Source: Clostridia bacterium
GTDB taxonomy: Bacteria > Bacillota_E > SLMV01 > PUMD01
Length of the DNA: 11,506 nucleotides
Reading direction: 5' to 3'
Assembly (NCBI GenBank): GCA_003563755.1
Contig: PWUB01000074.1
Coordinates: forward strand, 1 to 11,506
In this document: piece after piece, positions 1 through 7,018 of the stretch
Layout of the letters: each line of letters starts with the position of its first letter
How positions within the stretch are numbered: position 1 is the stretch's first letter
Notes under the pieces: generated by a model
What the model was told of the DNA's origin: nothing
Seen by the model: only the letters and a program-made list of their open reading frames with translations
Databases searched by the model: none
Position numbers and translations under genes: made by a program

Positions 1-18
1 ACGGGAGGTGAACATGCG

Positions 19-723
19 GTGAACACGAAAGCCCTGCACAGGATCAGCTACGGCCTCTACATAATCTCGTCAAAGAAGGGCGATAGGTTGAACGGCCAGA
101 TGGCAAACGCGGTCGTGCAGATCTCAAATGATCCAGTCAGCATAGCGGTCAGCATCAACAAGGAAAATCTGACCCACGAATTCATCGAGGACAGCGGGTT
201 TCTGACCGTCTCCGTCCTGGACCAGGAGACCCCCCTGTCCCTCATCGGCGCTTTCGGCTTTACAAGCGGCAGGGATGCCGATAAGTACGCCGATGTGACA
301 CACAAGCTGAGCGCCGACGGTGTTCCGTACCTCGCCGACGATAACGGTCTCGCCTACCTGGCGGGCCGGGTCGAGGCTCGTATGGATGCTAACACCCACA
401 CGGTTTTCCTGTGTGAGGTGAGCGAGGCGGAGGTTCTGCGCGAGGGCACACCCATGACTTACGCCCACTACCACGAGGTGAAGAGGGGCACGACGCCGAA
501 GACGGCTCCGCTGCCTCCGATGACGGGTGAAACCAACGATGCATCGGAACGGAGGGATACCATGGACAAGTATGAGTGCACCATATGCGGCTACGTCTAC
601 GACCCGGAGGTCGGAGATCCCGACAATGATGTCGAGCCAGGTACGGCCTTCGATGCCCTTGCAGACGACTGGACCTGCCCCATCTGCGGTGCGGACAAGG
701 ATGCCTTTGAAAAGGTAGACTGA
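19..723 (+). CDS. hrb: High-molecular-weight rubredoxin (flavin reductase-rubredoxin fusion)
   Basis: The 234-residue protein has two domains. Residues 1 to about 160 resemble the FMN-binding flavin reductase-like family ([14 protein letters not shown] near the start, then a split-barrel-like stretch). Residues 182-234 are a complete rubredoxin with iron ligands C187, C190 (CTICGY) and C220, C223 (CPICGA). In Moorella the same fusion, Hrb, passes electrons from NADH through FMN and the rubredoxin iron to the flavodiiron protein FprA, which is encoded next here too. It should be cytoplasmic. The start is GTG at 19, eight bases after GGGAGGTG; the ATG at 14 meets a stop after one codon. An RBS-like GGAGG sits just before Met182, so the rubredoxin could also be made alone. 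Any upstream gene would lie outside the window. The domain calls are secure; the electron route is inferred from the family. Confidence 0.93.
   Translation: MNTKALHRISYGLYIISSKKGDRLNGQMANAVVQISNDPVSIAVSINKENLTHEFIEDSGFLTVSVLDQETPLSLIGAFGFTSGRDADKYADVTHKLSADGVPYLADDNGLAYLAGRVEARMDANTHTVFLCEVSEAEVLREGTPMTYAHYHEVKRGTTPKTAPLPPMTGETNDASERRDTMDKYECTICGYVYDPEVGDPDNDVEPGTAFDALADDWTCPICGADKDAFEKVD
551..566 (+). promoter_or_regulatory. Possible internal ribosome binding site for a free rubredoxin
   Basis: GGAGG at 551-555 lies six bases before ATG 562, which is in frame and is the first residue of the rubredoxin domain ([11 protein letters not shown]). Initiation there would give a 53-residue protein, the normal size of a free rubredoxin. 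The site could also be chance, since the linker codons CGG AGG GAT create it. Confidence 0.4.
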
Positions 724-730
724 AGCACAC

Positions 731-793
731 CCGCGAGGCGGCGCCTCCTCGCGGTGACGAAGAGGGGGAGCGCGGTCTATTTGGCCGCGCTCC
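731..793 (+). other. Two adjacent hairpins between hrb and fprA
   Basis: The first is CCGCGAGG (731-738) with CCTCGCGG (747-754), a perfect 8-bp stem with an 8-base loop. The second is GGAGCGCGG (767-775) with CCGCGCTCC (785-793), a perfect 9-bp stem. Neither is followed by a T tract, so a classic intrinsic terminator is not supported. They may reduce read-through or mark a processing or stabilising site between two genes needed in different amounts. Confidence 0.5.
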
Positions 794-825
794 AGTTATC
801 ATGGCGCACAAGGAGATGACTCAAA

Positions 826-2007
826 ATGAAGCCAGTGGAATTGAAGCCGGGCATATACTGGGTCGGTGGCATCGACTGGGACCTGCGCTATTTCCACGGG
901 TATTTGACCCCCCGGGGAACCACCTACAATGCCTACCTGATAGTCGATGACAAGATCACCCTGGTCGATACCGTCAAGCACTACCTGGCCGATGAGATGC
1001 TGGAGCGTATATCCCACGTGTGCGACCCAACCGACATAGACTACCTGGTGGTAAATCACGTGGAAATGGATCATTCCGGCAGCATACCGAGGTTGATGGA
1101 GGTAGCGCCCGGAGCCCAAATCGTCACTTCAGCCCGGGGCAAGGACGGCCTCACGCGCTACTACGGCGCTGAGTGGGACTATCTCGTCAAAGATTCGGGA
1201 GAGGAGCTTCCGGTCGGAGACAGAGACCTCACCTTCGTGCAGACTCCCATGGTGCACTGGCCTGACTCCATGGTCACGTACGTGGCCGCCGACAGGCTTC
1301 TTCTTCCCAACGATGCCTTCGGTCAGCACATAGCCAGCCACGAACGCTTCGACCACGAGATCGGCTGGGACATCCTGCACGAGGAGGCAGCCACCTACTA
1401 CGCCAACATAGTGCTGCCCTACGGGCTGCAGGTGAACAGGGCACTGCAGGCCCTCGCAGATCTGCCCATAGACATGATCGGGCCCAGCCACGGCGTGGTA
1501 TGGCAACAGTTCATACCCAAACTCCTCGAGGTATATCCGAAGTGGGCCAACCACGAGACCGAACAGGAGGCCCTCATCGTCTACGACACCATGTGGGGAT
1601 CCACGGAGAAGCTCGCCGTGGCCCTGCGCCGGGGCCTCGAGGATGCAGGGGTCCCCGTCAGGGTGCGCCCCCTGCAGTCCAGCCACATATCCGAGATAAT
1701 GCCCGAAGTCCTGCGGTCGCGCGCCCTGCTCATAGGCTCACCCACCCTCAACAACGGCATGCTCCCGACGGTGTCGAGCTTCCTCACCTACCTCAAGGGA
1801 CTGCGTCCCCAGAAACGCCTTGGGTTGGCCTTCGGGTCGTACGGCTGGGGCGGACAGGGAGCACAGGAGGTGGCGGCGTTCATGGAGTCCATGAAGTGGG
1901 AGACGCCCGTCGACTTCCTCAACGTCCGCTTCCGTCCCGATGATGGGGAGCTCGAGGCCGCCCGGGAGGCGGGCAGGCGCCTGGGCTCCGAGATCCTGTC
2001 TGGTTGA
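826..2007 (+). CDS. fprA: A-type flavodiiron protein (O2/NO reductase)
   Basis: This is a complete 393-residue flavodiiron protein of the family's usual length. The N-terminal metallo-beta-lactamase-like domain carries all expected diiron ligands: H78, E80, D82 (in NHVEMDHSG), H144 (MVHWP), D163 (NDAFG) and H222 (GPSHG). From about residue 249 a flavodoxin domain begins, with the FMN phosphate loop YDTMWGSTEK near 253-262 and an AFGSYGWGG stretch typical of the second FMN loop. Family members reduce O2 to water and/or NO to N2O in the cytoplasm of anaerobes. No C-terminal rubredoxin or flavin reductase domain is fused, and the upstream hrb supplies just those parts. The start is ATG 826, preceded by AAGGAG ending at 815. 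O2 versus NO preference cannot be read from the sequence. Confidence 0.97.
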   Translation: MKPVELKPGIYWVGGIDWDLRYFHGYLTPRGTTYNAYLIVDDKITLVDTVKHYLADEMLERISHVCDPTDIDYLVVNHVEMDHSGSIPRLMEVAPGAQIVTSARGKDGLTRYYGAEWDYLVKDSGEELPVGDRDLTFVQTPMVHWPDSMVTYVAADRLLLPNDAFGQHIASHERFDHEIGWDILHEEAATYYANIVLPYGLQVNRALQALADLPIDMIGPSHGVVWQQFIPKLLEVYPKWANHETEQEALIVYDTMWGSTEKLAVALRRGLEDAGVPVRVRPLQSSHISEIMPEVLRSRALLIGSPTLNNGMLPTVSSFLTYLKGLRPQKRLGLAFGSYGWGGQGAQEVAAFMESMKWETPVDFLNVRFRPDDGELEAAREAGRRLGSEILSG

Positions 2008-2043
2008 TGTTGATCCCGGCAGTTATTACCCCACGTGAACAGC

Positions 2044-2079
2044 TCCCGGCGGAGCAGGCCATCTCCTTCTCCGCCGGGA
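2044..2079 (+). terminator. Hairpin after fprA, possible terminator
   Basis: TCCCGGCGGAG (2044-2054) pairs perfectly over 11 bp with CTCCGCCGGGA (2069-2079) around a 14-base loop, 36 bases after the fprA stop. There is no T run on either side, so it may act with Rho or simply be an RNA 3' end structure. A second small hairpin, CCGCC-TTAC-GGCGG (2110-2123), lies just past the stop of the opposing gene and could serve that transcript. Confidence 0.5.
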
Positions 2080-2126
2080 TATGCCCGCATCGTCGGCTTC
2101 GGATAACCACCGCCTTACGGCGGCTG

Positions 2127-2774
2127 TCACCCGCCGTCGTTGAAGGGGCAGATCCTCTGGCAGAGGTTGCACACCACGGTAAAGGGCCCCCTGCGCTGCA
2201 GACTCTCTTCCGATAGTGCACGTCTGGTGACTGAGGGATCCGATTTGTCCAGCCTGAGACACGCGGAATAGTCGACCTTGTAACCGCGCACCGCTCCGAG
2301 GGGACATATTTGCTCGCAGCGACGACACTCGCCGCACGGCGCCGGCTCGAAAGGATCGCCAGGTGAGTCGAAAGGAAGCGGAGCGTCTGTCAGCAGCACC
2401 CCGAGGCGAATGTTCGAACCGTATTCAGGATGCACGATGAGACTGTTCCTGCCCATTCGCCCCAGGTCGGCCAGCAGGGCAGCGCGCTTGGCCGATACCC
2501 TGGATCCGGGGCGGGCCTCGTATCCCCTCCGTGAAAGCCAGTCCGCGAGCAGCTTCAGGCGGTTCTGGATGATCTCCTGGTGAAATACAGCATGGAACCT
2601 GTCATTTTCAATGCACACATCCAATACCTCGTCCACCGCGTGCAGAGCCACCACCACCACGCAGCGGCAGTCAGTCCAGACTTCACGCGGACGCGGCCGA
2701 AACTCAGCGGAACCCGGCGTCCTCGGAACGCGCGGATACCGGTCGAAGGCCGCCGGGTCCGAGACTCCCAGCAC
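2127..2774 (-). CDS. QueG-like double [4Fe-4S] protein, 5' end apparently frameshifted
   Basis: The open frame of 215 codons from GTG 2774 encodes a protein like epoxyqueuosine reductase and its relatives. Residues 96-119 (KRAALLADLGRMGRNS, then HPEYG) match the QueG-type core. Two ferredoxin-like clusters are indicated by C147, C150, C153, C157 (CGECRRCEQICP) and by C172, C202, C205, C209 (CNLCQRICP). It is much shorter than true QueG, and the corrinoid-binding N-terminal region is largely absent, so queuosine function is doubtful; related short proteins are unassigned redox proteins. The family-like N-terminus continues upstream of GTG 2774 (KALDLGFA), but this frame reaches a stop at 2808-2810. 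A good RBS and ATG (2811) sit one base out of frame, suggesting an indel. GTG 2774 has no evident RBS. It is convergent with fprA. Family membership is sure; the start and exact role are not. Confidence 0.85.
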   Translation of the reverse strand: MLGVSDPAAFDRYPRVPRTPGSAEFRPRPREVWTDCRCVVVVALHAVDEVLDVCIENDRFHAVFHQEIIQNRLKLLADWLSRRGYEARPGSRVSAKRAALLADLGRMGRNSLIVHPEYGSNIRLGVLLTDAPLPFDSPGDPFEPAPCGECRRCEQICPLGAVRGYKVDYSACLRLDKSDPSVTRRALSEESLQRRGPFTVVCNLCQRICPFNDGG

Positions 2775-2826
2775 CGCAAACCCGAGATCCAGTGCCTTTT
2801 TCGCGGATCATGGCCAACACCTCCCC
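2775..2826 (-). other. Out-of-frame start region of the QueG-like gene
   Basis: On the minus strand GGGGAGGTG (2826-2818) precedes ATG 2811 by a normal distance, the best start signal in the area. Its frame reads MIREK and then departs into non-homologous residues, while the next frame reads KALDLGFAVLGVSD, matching QueG-like N-termini. An A5 run at 2801-2797 lies at the junction. With four A's the two parts join as MIREKALDLGFAVLGVSD. Possible explanations are a sequencing indel, a natural disruption or +1 slippage. Confidence 0.7.
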
Positions 2827-2994
2827 GATCTCGCATTAATTCTCCGGCTGCAGTCGACATTCCTACGTACCAGTTCGGCCTGTGTCTCAATGCTCGTAAA
2901 TTGCCATCCACCAGCATATCTTCATCATGACGATCTTGAACCCAGACCGTGAGCATGACGGCGGTACGACGGTATCACGTTCAGCTGACGGCGA

Positions 2995-3023
2995 TTGTGC
3001 GGGGTGATGATTCTCGCTATAAT
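2995..3023 (+). promoter_or_regulatory. Sigma-70-type promoter for the SleB-like gene
   Basis: TTGTGC (2995-3000) and a consensus TATAAT (3018-3023) are separated by 17 bases, about 50 bases before the start codon. This is the best housekeeping promoter match in the window. It suggests vegetative transcription rather than strict control by a sporulation sigma factor. Confidence 0.7.
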
Positions 3024-3072
3024 CGCACCCGCTTAACCTGCAGCTATCACTGAGGCGGGAGGAGGGTTGAGG

Positions 3073-3609
3073 ATGCCAACACTTGAGAAAATGGCGAAGG
3101 CGTTGAGAGCCGTCGGGGCACTCGCATTGGCAGCCTCGATTGCTCTGACGCCCCTCGCTTCGGTTACTCCAGTTGAAAGGCACGAGGTCCAGGCTCCTGA
3201 GGTCCAAAAAGACGTGGATGCACCGACAGGCGAACCGTACAGGCGGCTGGATGTCTCCGACTACGAGGAGCATCTGATGGCCCGGGCGGTTTACAGTGAG
3301 GCGCGCGGCGAAGACTACGAAGGTCAGGTAGCCGTGGCTGCGGTGATAATCAACAGGGTTCAGGACCGCCGCTGGCCGGGGGACGTCAAGGGAGTCGTGT
3401 TCGAGCCGTGGGCGTTCACTGCTGTTCACGACGGTCAGTTCTGGCTTGATCCGGACCAGACTGCATACATGGCGGTCTCGGACGCCCTGAGTGGTTGGGA
3501 CCCCAGCAGCGGAGCGACCTTCTACTACAATCCGGTGACCGCTACGTCGTCCTGGGTATTCACGCGGTCGACCATCACCCAGATCGGCAAGCACGTTTTT
3601 GCCTACTGA
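3073..3609 (+). CDS. Secreted cell-wall hydrolase, SleB/CwlJ family
   Basis: The 178-residue protein begins with a signal-peptide-like segment: a basic N-region, a hydrophobic core at about 12-28, and a possible cleavage site after the LAS near residue 30. A linker follows to about residue 65, then a Hydrolase_2 (SleB) domain to the end. Family hallmarks are LMARAVYSEARGE, with the conserved and probably catalytic E76, then VAAVIINRV, WAFTAV, GWDPSSGATFYYNP and IGKHVF at the C-terminus. Members cut spore cortex or vegetative peptidoglycan outside the membrane. There is no peptidoglycan-binding domain, unlike Bacillus SleB, and no ypeB or cwlJ neighbour, so a spore role is not shown. ATG 3073 is chosen over the in-frame TTG 3067 because AGGAGG (3060-3065) is seven bases from the ATG but only one from the TTG. 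Confidence 0.93.
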   Translation: MPTLEKMAKALRAVGALALAASIALTPLASVTPVERHEVQAPEVQKDVDAPTGEPYRRLDVSDYEEHLMARAVYSEARGEDYEGQVAVAAVIINRVQDRRWPGDVKGVVFEPWAFTAVHDGQFWLDPDQTAYMAVSDALSGWDPSSGATFYYNPVTATSSWVFTRSTITQIGKHVFAY

Positions 3610-3846
3610 GATCTGCCTGGCAGCATCCCCTGTTCAGGGCCGCGGGTGTGAGGCGGTGATCGTCCCGGGTTGATGGGATGCCCACGCTCCCGGCCGTGAA
3701 CACTGCGACCAAGCGGTGACCAATGGCTCTTGTACGAGGGCGTCACTGAATGCAGTCGTCCGAAAATCCAAGGAGAATTCCCTCCCGTTGTCGAAATGTA
3801 ATCTGGAGGAATACCCCAGTGCGAAGAAGCAGCGGGAGGGATGGTC
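3610..3846. other. Intergenic spacer with symmetric stem-loop
   Basis: The clearest structure is CCGGG (3665-3669) with CCCGG (3689-3693), enclosing TGGG-ATG-CCCA (3674-3684) with two 4-base internal loops. It may mark the 3' end of the hydrolase transcript, though no T run follows. I see no convincing promoter or gene here. An open frame from GTG 3716 to a stop at 3889 overlaps the next gene and has no recognisable product. Confidence 0.35.
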
Positions 3847-5784
3847 ATGGACGCCGGTGCTGCGATGGCCTTTGAGAAACTGCTGGTGAGCCCCCGCTTC
3901 TTGGAGGATCTGTGCGACATCACAAAAAATGATCCGGAGGGCGCCACCAGGGTGGCGAAAACGGTCTGCGGGCTCCTGGTGGACATGGGAAACATCGACA
4001 GGCGCAGGATACGCGGGACGAACCTGAAGCTCTACCGGAGCAAGCCGCCGGGGGCCTACCGTTCGGTGGACCGACCCCTGGGCCAGGGTGTCACGGCTCT
4101 TTTGAGGGCTATACACCGCAAGGATGTATACGACTGGGTCAGCCGCTACGAGGGCGAGCCGACGGATTCCTTCCTTCCAGTCAGGGCCAGTCCCCTCCTT
4201 CGACAACAGGTAGATGCGGCTCTCAACGGGGACGAAGACGCCGAAGTACAACCCACGGTGTCCGATCCTGTGCCCAGAAAGGAACCCGACGATCCCGTCC
4301 GGCTCTCGGGGGGCGACGACCTGCTCACCATCGCCCGCCGGGGCATGGAGGAATACCTGACCACTCTCTCCGAGGAACAGCGTACCATGGTGGGGCGCCT
4401 CAGCAGGGGGCCGGCGGTCATCCGCGGGCCGGCGGGATCGGGCAAGACCATCATGGCCCTGCACCTGGTCCGACAGATGCACGAGGAGCTGCAGCGCAAT
4501 CTCCTCACCAAGGACGAACGCATCCTGCTTCTGGATTTCGGTCGGACACTCCGCGAAAACCTTCGCAGCATGCTCAGCTACCTCTGCGGCGAGATCCCGG
4601 GGTGCGTGCAGATCATAAACATCCACCGCTGGTGTGAGAACTACCTCGTGCCCAGGAGCAACCAGTGGCGCACCGGGATCCCCGCCCGGGACCGCAGTGT
4701 CTCTGCAGCGGGCAGCATCAGGCACGCCATCAGGCTGTGCAGGCAGGAGGGGCTGCTCGGCGATATCGATGATGAACTGGTGTTCGACGAGATCACATCG
4801 TTTATGATCCGCCGCGGCTTTCGGTCCCTGGACGAGTACCTGGAGGCAGACCGCACCGGAAGAGGATACCCCCTCCGGTCAGAAGCCCGCGAGCAAATCT
4901 GGGGGGTATACGAGCGGCGGGAGGAGATCCAGAGGCACGGCTTCAGGGCGTGGGGTTACGACGATCTGATCAACCTCACCCTGGAGCAGCTCGCAGAGGA
5001 TGAAGAGTTTCGTCCATACCGGTATGTTGTCGTCGATGAAGTGCAGGATTTCTCGGTGGCTATGCTGCGCCTGGCCCGTAGGCTGGCGGGAGATGATGAA
5101 TCACGACTGTTCATGTTCGGCGACGCCGCCCAGTCCCTCTACGACCCTTCGTTTAGGTGGAAGGACGCCGAGCTGGCGGTGCGCGGGGGAAGGGTTCGAA
5201 CTCTCAGCAGCTCACACCGCTGCGCAAAGCGCATATACCAGGCGGCCAGGATAGTGATCCATCCCCTGGCGGCAGACCGCCCCGAGGACTACGACGAGCC
5301 GGATCAATACACCCACGTGGGCACAAAACCCCGGGTGGTGTTCGTGCCCGATGAGGAGAGCCAGGTTCTCCTGGTCACAGAAGAGATCCAGGGCCTGCTG
5401 GAATCGGAAGCCCTCCCGCAGACGATAGCGGTGCTCTCTGCCAAGAACCAGGACCTGATCGCCTTTTCACGCCGCCTGGCCGAGATGGACGTTGTCAGCG
5501 AGTACTTCAGGGACAACGAGGACTCGCGCATCAAGTTCGAGGAGCCGGCGGTGAAACTGGTCACCATCCACAGCGCCAAGGGTCTGGGTTTCCCGCACGT
5601 CTTTTTGATGGTGCCTCCGCCGGTGCCGGAGAGGTGGGATGAGGAGCGGGAGAGGAAGACCCTCTTCACCGCCATGACCCGGGCGGGTGTATCCCTGGTC
5701 CTTCTCACCCCGGAGCATGATCCTCATCCCCTCATGCAAGAGTTGGTCTCCTCCGGATACGCCGTGCCTGAATATCCCGGGTGA
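3847..5784 (+). CDS. UvrD-like SF1 helicase with N-terminal RelE/ParE-like domain
   Basis: The protein has 645 residues. The C-terminal two-thirds are a superfamily 1 helicase: Walker A GPAGSGKT (194-201), Walker B VVVDEVQD (394-401, with D397 and E398), the GDAAQS motif (425-430), an S-S-H-R stretch near 455-458, VTIHSAKGLGFPHVF (572-586) and AMTRA (610-614). Residues about 9-98 look like a RelE/ParE toxin fold: FEKLLVSPRF, a helical stretch, YRSKPPGAYRSV and then ALLRAIHRKDVYDW. A low-complexity linker (about 128-155) joins the parts. The helicase should be an ATP-driven DNA translocase in repair or defence. Whether the N-domain cuts RNA, binds the ribosome or only recruits cannot be seen. 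No separate antitoxin gene is evident. ATG 3847 is preferred over ATG 3841 because GGAGG (3835-3839) is seven bases from the former and one from the latter. Confidence 0.9.
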   Translation: MDAGAAMAFEKLLVSPRFLEDLCDITKNDPEGATRVAKTVCGLLVDMGNIDRRRIRGTNLKLYRSKPPGAYRSVDRPLGQGVTALLRAIHRKDVYDWVSRYEGEPTDSFLPVRASPLLRQQVDAALNGDEDAEVQPTVSDPVPRKEPDDPVRLSGGDDLLTIARRGMEEYLTTLSEEQRTMVGRLSRGPAVIRGPAGSGKTIMALHLVRQMHEELQRNLLTKDERILLLDFGRTLRENLRSMLSYLCGEIPGCVQIINIHRWCENYLVPRSNQWRTGIPARDRSVSAAGSIRHAIRLCRQEGLLGDIDDELVFDEITSFMIRRGFRSLDEYLEADRTGRGYPLRSEAREQIWGVYERREEIQRHGFRAWGYDDLINLTLEQLAEDEEFRPYRYVVVDEVQDFSVAMLRLARRLAGDDESRLFMFGDAAQSLYDPSFRWKDAELAVRGGRVRTLSSSHRCAKRIYQAARIVIHPLAADRPEDYDEPDQYTHVGTKPRVVFVPDEESQVLLVTEEIQGLLESEALPQTIAVLSAKNQDLIAFSRRLAEMDVVSEYFRDNEDSRIKFEEPAVKLVTIHSAKGLGFPHVFLMVPPPVPERWDEERERKTLFTAMTRAGVSLVLLTPEHDPHPLMQELVSSGYAVPEYPG

Positions 5785-5800
5785 ATGCTCCCGAGTCTCT

Positions 5801-6646
5801 CTACACCCGCCGGACCTGGATCTCGCCCGTGAGCATGGGTCGCGCGAGGCGTATGGTCTCCGTCTCCCAGGGATCGGAGACTCCCAGGTGATCATCCGCC
5901 CCGGATTCGATGAGGATCCTGGCTCCCTCGACGTCACAGGCCACGGGATCCCCGGAAGCCAGTATCACTCCCGGTCGGGCGAGGGTACCGAAGGTAGGAC
6001 CCCCCTGTACGAAGGCCGTTCTGCCGTCGATCACCGAGAGATCCGGCCTGACGACGCGGGCCAGATCTACCACCGCACCGGGAACCGATGTACTGTGAAA
6101 CAGCGCCCGGTCCGACTGGGGGGTCAGCCCCATCGCCAGCTTCAAAGTGAGGGTGAACCCGGCGTTACCGTGGGTCTTCAGGTTGGCAAGGAAGATGAGG
6201 TGGTCGTATTCATGGAGCATCACGGGCAGGTGCACCCGGGGGAGGTACTTACCTCCTGTCTGCACCTCCTCGAACTCGGCGTGGTCCAGGTTGAAGAACC
6301 CAACGTCCCGCTCCTCGAGCAGGGGGAGGAGCCCCTTCTCCTCCATCACCCGGGACGTCGGCGCCCAGCTCCTCCCCGAGGATTCGGCCACCGCCAGCCG
6401 GGAGTAGCCCCGTGACCGGAGGAGATCGATGAAGGTGGTGAGAAACCCCGGATCCACGGCCGCCGGTGCATCGTGTTCACTGTTGATGTTGGGCTTGATG
6501 AGAATCCGGTCCTCCGGGCTCACGAGCCGCTTGAGTCCCCCGAGGCCCTCCAAAACTCTCCCGATGTCATTTTTCAGATCATCTGTCGTTTCCGTGATGG
6601 TCACCAGTGGCCTTCCGCTGTCGTCAACGTAGGGGTTTTCTCCCAT
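5801..6646 (-). CDS. DUF362 family protein without ferredoxin domain
   Basis: The 281-residue protein matches the DUF362 family: DRILIKPNIN (47-55), LAVAESSG (84-91), FLANLKTHGNAGFTLTLK (152-169) followed by LAMGL, and the C-terminal SGDPVACDVEGA (231-242). Many relatives carry two [4Fe-4S] motifs, but here no CxxCxxC motif is present and C237 is the only cysteine, so this is the cluster-free type. The biochemical role of the family is not firmly known and none is claimed. The open frame extends upstream, but ATG 6646 has GGAGG (6657-6653) six bases before it and homology starts shortly after. The end is convergent with the helicase gene, with 16 bases between stops, and no hairpin was found there. 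It may be the second gene of an operon with a 66-codon ORF. Confidence 0.9.
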   Translation of the reverse strand: MGENPYVDDSGRPLVTITETTDDLKNDIGRVLEGLGGLKRLVSPEDRILIKPNINSEHDAPAAVDPGFLTTFIDLLRSRGYSRLAVAESSGRSWAPTSRVMEEKGLLPLLEERDVGFFNLDHAEFEEVQTGGKYLPRVHLPVMLHEYDHLIFLANLKTHGNAGFTLTLKLAMGLTPQSDRALFHSTSVPGAVVDLARVVRPDLSVIDGRTAFVQGGPTFGTLARPGVILASGDPVACDVEGARILIESGADDHLGVSDPWETETIRLARPMLTGEIQVRRV

Positions 6647-6647
6647 G

Positions 6648-6848
6648 CTAACCCTCCCGGATGATACGTGTGGGGTACGAATGACTGCGTGCTGCGAGGA
6701 TCGAAATCTGCTCATCGCCCCTTCCCTTAGGGTATTCGCCCAACCCGACGTAGATCCTCCGGCGTTCTGGCGGAAACACCCAGGTGGGCCGGTGCCGCAC
6801 CAGGTAGGTCCCACCCAGCATCGGGATCGTTGGCGAAACCAACCACAT
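6648..6848 (-). CDS. Small hypothetical protein upstream of DUF362 gene
   Basis: This 66-codon frame starts at ATG 6848 (MWLVSPTIPMLGGTYLV) and ends in a TAG one base before the DUF362 start codon (TAG C ATG), an arrangement typical of translational coupling. GAGAGGAG lies about six bases before its ATG. Third codon positions are largely G or C, as in neighbouring genes. I do not recognise the sequence: it is rich in Arg, Pro and Tyr, and has no clear signal peptide, metal motif or strong membrane segment. It could be a real first gene of the operon or a fortuitous leader frame. Confidence 0.45.
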   Translation of the reverse strand: MWLVSPTIPMLGGTYLVRHRPTWVFPPERRRIYVGLGEYPKGRGDEQISILAARSHSYPTRIIREG

Positions 6849-7018
6849 CCTTCTCTCCTCTCACGATGATCCTCGTGGTCGCAGCCGTCCACCGGCATCA
6901 CCGCGGCTCAATGAAGGCACCGGGGTCGAGACCGGGAGCCGACCCGGATCATTCGTGCTATGCAGCTCAGCGAGGGCAGAGCCCCCCAGGCATGACGGTT
7001 TGGAGAAGATGGTAGACC
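6849..7018. other. Intergenic region between divergent units
   Basis: This stretch separates the minus-strand DUF362 unit from the plus-strand tiny-protein repeats. No convincing consensus promoter is visible on either strand. The last 50 bases belong to the upstream repeat copy: the motif CGAGGGCAGA at 6971-6980 and the hairpin described separately. Confidence 0.4.
6986..7003 (+). promoter_or_regulatory. Leader stem-loop of copy 1
   Basis: CCAGGC (6986-6991) and GTTTGG (6998-7003) can pair over six bases, using two G-U pairs, around the loop ATGACG. It corresponds base for base to the stem at 7248-7265. The closing pair changed from T-A to C-G on both sides, consistent with selection for structure before one copy decayed. 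Confidence 0.5.

Noticed and set aside
2..22. A preceding gene ending in TGA at 20-22, overlapping the hrb start
   Set aside because: Only a few codons are visible, so coding cannot be judged.
2887..3594. Minus-strand open frame across the SleB-like gene
   Set aside because: No family resemblance, and it overlaps a well-supported gene and its promoter.
3716..3889. 57-codon frame just before and overlapping the helicase start, considered as an antitoxin for its RelE-like domain
   Set aside because: GTG start without an RBS, several Trp and Cys codons, and no resemblance to known antitoxins.
3634..4725. Long open frame on the minus strand opposite the helicase gene
   Set aside because: It is a shadow of GC-rich coding sequence; the plus strand carries unmistakable helicase motifs.
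6656..6901. N-terminal extension of the DUF362 protein up to position 6901
   Set aside because: The extension is Cys/Arg/Trp-rich and non-homologous, whereas ATG 6646 has an excellent RBS and starts where the family sequence begins.
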